A stretch of 8,572 bases of DNA from assembly GCA_029248335.1 (NCBI GenBank), contig JAQWJM010000017.1, forward strand, positions 1 through 8,572. Direction: 5' to 3'. The translations under genes were made by a program, and so were the position numbers. Positions 5,182-8,572 of this stretch are shown here, in pieces. Each line of letters opens with the position of its first letter. Position 1 is the first letter of the stretch. The DNA comes from UBA12014 sp029248335. GTDB lineage: Bacteria > Planctomycetota > Phycisphaerae > Phycisphaerales > SM1A02. A model generated the notes under the pieces. It was given only the letters and a program-made list of their open reading frames with translations. It did no database searches and was not told the DNA's origin.

Positions 5182-7473
5182 ATGCCCAATCTGCATCGAA
5201 GTTCGTTCCTCCTTCTGGTGACGCTCATGACCATGCCGACCTCGCATGCGGTCGGGTCCGGCGACCCGACCCCGATCACCACCAACGATCTGCTCCGCCT
5301 GCGGACGATCCGAGACGTGGAGGTCGACCGCCTCGCTCGATTCGCGATCGTCTCGGTCGAGTCGTTCGAACGAACCGGAGACGCCGACGGGCCGATCCGT
5401 CCGGGTGATTGCGCGATTCGTCGCCATCTCTTCCGGATCGATCTCGAAGACGTCGACGCGACGCCACGGCAGCTCACGTTCGGCGACCGACGTGATTCGA
5501 GTCCGGAACTTTCTCCGACGGGTGATCGGCTGGCGTTCGTCCGGGCGGGCGAGTCCGGTGCCGACGACGACCAGGAGGCCGGTGCCCAGATCTGGATCCT
5601 GCCGCTCGACGGTGGCGAGGCCCGGCAGGTGACGCGATTCGATGACGGGGCCGGTCGACCATGCTGGTCGCCCGACGGGGCGTCACTGGTGGTGGAGTCC
5701 CGACGCCCGCTCGCGGAGATCATTCGCGAGGATGGCGCACCGGGCTGGGCGCCCACCCGCCCCGGACGCGTCCGGCACGATGAAGACGATCGAGTTCAAT
5801 CGGAGGCGAACGGCGTCCGACCCGATCCCGGCGGGACGCTCGCCGAAGTCCGGGCCTGGCTCGAGGGGAACACCGGTGAACGCAATCCCCGACTCGTCGA
5901 CCGGATCGCCTTCCAGGGCGAGAAGGCGATCGAGGAACGGGTTCGACTGCGACAGATCTACCTGGTGCCCCTGGGCGACGACGCGGGACCACCCCGTCGT
6001 CTCGGACGCGGGGTGGTCGACCGATTCGACCCGACCTTCTCCGTCGACGGCCGGAGCGTCTTTCTGGCGGCCCGAAGCGGGAAGGTCCATCCCGACGAGA
6101 TCCTCGACGCGCGACTGGAGCGGGTGGATCTCGCGGATGAAGCGTCGTCGACGGTGATTCTGGAGACGGTCGGGTGGGCGTTCACCGATCCCATCCCCGG
6201 TCCGGACGGAAGTCTCATCGCCTTCAAGGGCCGGCCCACCGACGAACCGTTCTACCGCGGTTCGCGCATCGGGCTCATTCCCGTCGCCGGCGGCGAACCG
6301 ATCTGGGCGACCGACGGGGCGGAACTCGACGTCGGTGATTTCGAGTGGTCCAACGAGGCCGCGAAGATCCTCTTCACCGCCGCGAACGCCGGCGCCGTCC
6401 CCTTGTACGCCGCCAGCCCCGCGACCATCGAACCGGTCGAGATCGTTCGGATTCGAGACGGTCTCCCCACGCAGGTCGAATGCTTCGCGGTGGGTGGGGA
6501 CGTGATCGCCTGGGCGGAATCGTCGTCGGCGAATCCTTCGGTGTTGCGGGTCCGGAACGATGGCATCGAGCGGCCGGTCTTCGATGCGAACCCGTGGCTG
6601 GCCGACCGCCTCGTGGTACGCCCGACGGAGGGTTGGGTGGATCGACCGGATGGTCGTCGCATCCAGTACTGGCAGCTCCCCCCGCTCGGAATGGAAGCGG
6701 GGGACACCGCGCCGATGATTCTCGCGATCCACGGAGGTCCCAGCGCGATGTGGGGTCCCGGCGAGGCGACGATGTGGCTCGAGTGGCAGCTCTCGGCAAG
6801 CTGGGGATTCGGCGTGGTTTATTGCAATCCGCGCGGCTCCGGTGGCTACGGCGAGGCGTTCCAGCGGGCGAATCATCAGGACTGGGGTCCCGGCCCGGCG
6901 TCCGACTGTCTCGCCGTCGTCGATGCGGCGTGCACTCGGGAATGGGTCGACGCCGACCGACTGGTGATCACCGGGGGTTCCTATGGGGGATACCTCACGG
7001 CCTGGATGATCGCGCACGACGATCGGTTCAAGGCGGCGGTCGCCCAACGCGGCGTCTACGACCTCGGGACGTTCTACGGCGAGGGGAACGCGTTCCGGCT
7101 CGTGGACTGGGCGTTCGGTGGTCGTCCGTTCGAGCCACGTTTTCGGGAGCTCATCGAGCGCAACAATCCCTTCGACGACGTGGCGGACATCAAGACCCCG
7201 CTGCTCGTCCTCCATGGCGAACAGGATCTTCGCACCGGTGTCAGCCAGTCCGCGATGATGTTCCGAGCCCTTCGTGATCTGGGGCGACCCGTCGAATACG
7301 TTCTGTATCCGGACGCTGGCCACGATCTCAGCCGATCCGGAGACCCCGTGCAGCGCATGGATCGGCTGGACCGGATTCTCGAATTCTTCACGCGATTCGT
7401 CACCTCGAAGCGGGTGACCCCGCCTTCGACCGCGGTGGATGGCTCGGGGACCGACGATTCCGGGGCTTCCTGA
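5182..7473 (+). CDS. Exported S9-family prolyl oligopeptidase / acylaminoacyl-peptidase-like
   Basis: A serine peptidase of the prolyl oligopeptidase family, probably cleaving short peptides in the periplasm. Seen: a signal peptide (1-23, hydrophobic FLLLVTLMTM, cleavage near SHA). An N-terminal beta-propeller follows, with PD40/WD-like repeats ending in SPxG or SxDG turns (about 106-121, 156-172, 282-296, 336-348). A long charged insertion lies at about 185-255. The C-terminal alpha/beta-hydrolase domain has oxyanion-loop HGGP (517-520), nucleophile GGSYGG (Ser600), Asp682 in GEQDLRT and His714 in DAGHDL, so the triad is complete. The 763 residues end in a Ser/Thr/Asp-rich tail of about 20 residues. 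The ATG at 5182 keeps the signal peptide. A later ATG at 5227 would remove it. The upstream Shine-Dalgarno is weak (GAG only). Substrate specificity cannot be read from the sequence. Confidence 0.94.
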   Translation: MPNLHRSSFLLLVTLMTMPTSHAVGSGDPTPITTNDLLRLRTIRDVEVDRLARFAIVSVESFERTGDADGPIRPGDCAIRRHLFRIDLEDVDATPRQLTFGDRRDSSPELSPTGDRLAFVRAGESGADDDQEAGAQIWILPLDGGEARQVTRFDDGAGRPCWSPDGASLVVESRRPLAEIIREDGAPGWAPTRPGRVRHDEDDRVQSEANGVRPDPGGTLAEVRAWLEGNTGERNPRLVDRIAFQGEKAIEERVRLRQIYLVPLGDDAGPPRRLGRGVVDRFDPTFSVDGRSVFLAARSGKVHPDEILDARLERVDLADEASSTVILETVGWAFTDPIPGPDGSLIAFKGRPTDEPFYRGSRIGLIPVAGGEPIWATDGAELDVGDFEWSNEAAKILFTAANAGAVPLYAASPATIEPVEIVRIRDGLPTQVECFAVGGDVIAWAESSSANPSVLRVRNDGIERPVFDANPWLADRLVVRPTEGWVDRPDGRRIQYWQLPPLGMEAGDTAPMILAIHGGPSAMWGPGEATMWLEWQLSASWGFGVVYCNPRGSGGYGEAFQRANHQDWGPGPASDCLAVVDAACTREWVDADRLVITGGSYGGYLTAWMIAHDDRFKAAVAQRGVYDLGTFYGEGNAFRLVDWAFGGRPFEPRFRELIERNNPFDDVADIKTPLLVLHGEQDLRTGVSQSAMMFRALRDLGRPVEYVLYPDAGHDLSRSGDPVQRMDRLDRILEFFTRFVTSKRVTPPSTAVDGSGTDDSGAS

Positions 7474-7511
7474 TCGATCCGAGCGGGTCCGGGCGAAATC
7501 TTCCGCATTCC

Positions 7512-7540
7512 TTGCCGCGGAGGAGGGAGGGGGGTATTCT
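7512..7540 (+). promoter_or_regulatory. Sigma70-type promoter candidate for tRNA-Ala
   Basis: TTGCCG (7512-7517, 4 of 6 to TTGACA) and TATTCT (7535-7540, 4 of 6 to TATAAT) are separated by exactly 17 bp. Transcription would start near 7547, about 55 nt before the tRNA. The spacer is an unbroken G-rich purine run. The -10 lies in the loop of a potential GAGGGGG/CCCCCTC hairpin (7527-7533 with 7544-7550), which has no T-tract and so does not look like a terminator for the peptidase gene. The GC-rich discriminator is typical of growth-regulated stable-RNA promoters (inference). Confidence 0.5.
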
Positions 7541-7602
7541 CTTCCCCCTCGGCCTCGGGCCGATCCAAGCGACGTCGGGCCCCATCTCGCCGTCGCATCA
7601 AA

Positions 7603-7675
<73 letters not shown>

Positions 7676-7682
7676 TTCGACG

Positions 7683-7721
7683 CGACCCGCCCGATTCAAT
7701 CGTGGCGGGTCGTGCTGTTTT
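7683..7721 (+). terminator. Intrinsic terminator after tRNA-Ala
   Basis: The stem cgacccgcc (7683-7691) pairs perfectly with ggcgggtcg (7704-7712). The cgat/atcg bases inside the loop can pair further. A tgctgtttt tract ends at 7721. It starts 8 nt after the tRNA, so the tRNA appears to be a single-gene transcript. Confidence 0.82.
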
Positions 7722-7830
7722 CAACCTTCCGTCCCCGGAGTACGGCGAAACGTGCTGTGGAAGGCCCTTGAGGGGACGTGGGCTGGTACTCTCTGACGCC
7801 GCGGAAGTCTCCGCGATACATCAAAGACAG

Positions 7831-7863
7831 CGGCCGGATCCGATTGGACCTCCGGCCGGAGGG
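7831..7863 (+). promoter_or_regulatory. Leader stem-loop abutting the DUF1476 Shine-Dalgarno
   Basis: cggccgga (7831-7838) pairs perfectly with tccggccg (7851-7858) around a 12-nt loop. The Shine-Dalgarno GGAGGG (7858-7863) begins at the last base of the stem and lies 9 nt before the ATG at 7873. A smaller hairpin, cgcgga/tccgcg (7800-7815), lies upstream. The stem could hold the ribosome site at the edge of a helix and modulate translation. No known riboswitch class is recognised. A weak extended -10-like TGGTACTCT (7784-7792) may mark the promoter. Confidence 0.45.
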
Positions 7864-7872
7864 AATGCGACG

Positions 7873-8193
7873 ATGAGCGAGAGCGGATTCGAACGACGTG
7901 AAGAGGGCTTCGAAGCCAAGTTCCATGCCGAGGGCGATCAGAAGTTCCGACTCGAGATGCGTCGCGACAAGCTCTTCGCCGAGTGGGTCTCGGGTCAGCT
8001 CGAGCTTTCCGGTGAGGATGCCGAGGCGTACGCCAAGACGGTGATTCGCGCCGATCTCCAGGAGCCGGGCGACCAGGACGTCATCGCCAAGGTGCAGGCC
8101 GATCTCGCCGCGAAGGGCATCGAGATCTCCGCCGCCGAGCTCCAGGAGGAACTGGACCTCTGCGCCGAGGACGCCGCGGCCGAGAACGGCTGA
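7873..8193 (+). CDS. DUF1476 family protein, F1Fo-ATPase inhibitor zeta-subunit-like
   Basis: A 106-residue acidic, highly helical cytoplasmic protein. Seen: the family pattern from FERREEGFEAKF (6-17) through FRLEMRRDKLFAEW (25-38), a central LSGEDAEAYAKTVIRAD (45-61), EPGDQDV (64-70) and AADLAAKGIEIS-type helix ends (about 76-86). This matches DUF1476, whose alphaproteobacterial members are the zeta subunit that binds F1-ATPase and blocks ATP hydrolysis through an N-terminal inhibitory segment (established for Paracoccus). Whether this homologue inhibits an ATPase is inference. The C-terminal region is shorter and very acidic (EELDLCAEDAAAENG). The ATG at 7873 is supported by GGAGGG 9 nt upstream. 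The longer open frame upstream runs through the tRNA and its terminator and is not coding. No ATP synthase gene is nearby. The gene converges on the DUF1501 gene. Confidence 0.88.
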   Translation: MSESGFERREEGFEAKFHAEGDQKFRLEMRRDKLFAEWVSGQLELSGEDAEAYAKTVIRADLQEPGDQDVIAKVQADLAAKGIEISAAELQEELDLCAEDAAAENG

Positions 8194-8239
8194 ACGGCTC
8201 CCGGGCGATTGATGCCTTGATTGAACTGATGACGAGCCG

Positions 8240-8261
8240 GCCGGATCGACCGATCTGCGGC
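8240..8261. terminator. Weak hairpin between convergent genes
   Basis: gccggatc (8240-8247) pairs with gatc (8252-8255) and, after a 2-nt bulge, with cggc (8258-8261). It lies in the 87-bp gap between the DUF1476 stop and the DUF1501 stop. No T-tract follows on either strand, so its role as a terminator is doubtful. Confidence 0.22.
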
Positions 8262-8280
8262 ACTTCTGCGCATCCGACTT

Positions 8281-8572
8281 CTACGCGATGATCTGCTTGA
8301 TCGGCGTCGCGCCCTCCACGCCGACGAGCTTCTTGTCGAGGCCGGCGTGGAAGTAGGACAACGCGTTCGGATCGAAGCCGAGCTGGTTGAGGATCGTGGC
8401 GTGGAGATTCTTCACGTGGAAGGGGTCCTCGACCGCGGCGGAGCCGAGTTCGTCGGTCTGTCCCACGCTCACCCCGCCCTTGATGCCGCCGCCCGCCATC
8501 CACATCGTGAAGCCGGCGGAGCAGTGATCGCGGCCGGTGCCATCGGCGTACTCGGCGACGGGTTGTCGCCCG
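8281..8572 (-). CDS. DUF1501 sulfatase-like protein, C-terminal part, cut by window edge
   Basis: Only the last 96 residues are present. The frame is open to base 8572, so the start lies beyond the window. Seen: GTGRDHCSAGF followed by TMWMAGGGIKGG, the hallmark C-terminal motif of DUF1501 proteins, then GQTDELGSAAVEDPFHVKN and LHATILNQLGFDP. The chain ends with FHAGLDKKLVGVEGATPIKQIIA. Stop TAG at 8283-8281. DUF1501 proteins are distant relatives of the alkaline phosphatase/sulfatase superfamily, are usually exported, and are abundant in Planctomycetota, where they often pair with DUF1800 or DUF1553 (PSD1) genes. The partner, if any, would lie upstream of this gene, outside the window. Catalytic activity is unproven. 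An ATG at 8505 is internal, because the conserved motif begins before it. Confidence 0.93.
   Translation of the reverse strand, partial: GRQPVAEYADGTGRDHCSAGFTMWMAGGGIKGGVSVGQTDELGSAAVEDPFHVKNLHATILNQLGFDPNALSYFHAGLDKKLVGVEGATPIKQIIA

Noticed and set aside
8281..8505. DUF1501 gene starting at the ATG at 8505
   Set aside because: The conserved GRDH motif lies upstream of that ATG in the same open frame, which continues to the window edge, so this is an internal Met.

Overview
The window is high-GC bacterial DNA, densely coded, with eight protein genes (one cut by the right edge, one possibly cut by the left edge) and one tRNA. The best lineage guess is a planctomycete, perhaps a marine Phycisphaerae-like one. 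The grounds are the DUF1501 sulfatase-like protein at the right edge, the exported S9 peptidase, and a large exported protein with no clear function. One gene does not fit easily: a DUF1476 / F1Fo-ATPase zeta-inhibitor-like protein, a family best known from Alphaproteobacteria. The lineage is therefore an inference.

Layout, left to right. A Cys-type glutathione peroxidase with a lysine-rich repetitive tail (7-603, +) converges with only a 9-nt gap on a multi-pass membrane protein resembling a CPA2/Kef-type antiporter (613-1779, -). A 90-bp divergent spacer separates that gene from an exported 592-residue protein of unknown function (1870-3648, +). Its stop overlaps the start of folP, dihydropteroate synthase (3645-4550, +), in an ATGA arrangement that suggests translational coupling. 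After a 175-bp spacer comes trxA (4726-5055, +), closed by an intrinsic terminator (5091-5124). Next is an exported S9-family prolyl-oligopeptidase-type peptidase with an intact Ser-Asp-His triad (5182-7473, +).

A stand-alone tRNA-Ala(GGC) unit follows, with a plausible sigma70-type promoter (7512-7540), the tRNA (7603-7675) and an intrinsic terminator (7683-7721). The DUF1476 gene (7873-8193, +) has a strong stem-loop touching its Shine-Dalgarno sequence. It converges on the 3' end of the DUF1501 gene (8281-8572, -), which runs off the window.

The genes are mostly housekeeping or envelope functions and do not form one pathway. The clearest functional link is that thioredoxin is the expected reductant of the Cys-type glutathione peroxidase. 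I see no insertion sequence, CRISPR array, prophage, toxin-antitoxin pair or defence system. The most interesting items are the DUF1476 protein in a planctomycete-like setting, the Lys-rich repeat tail on the peroxidase, and the folP-coupled exported protein.
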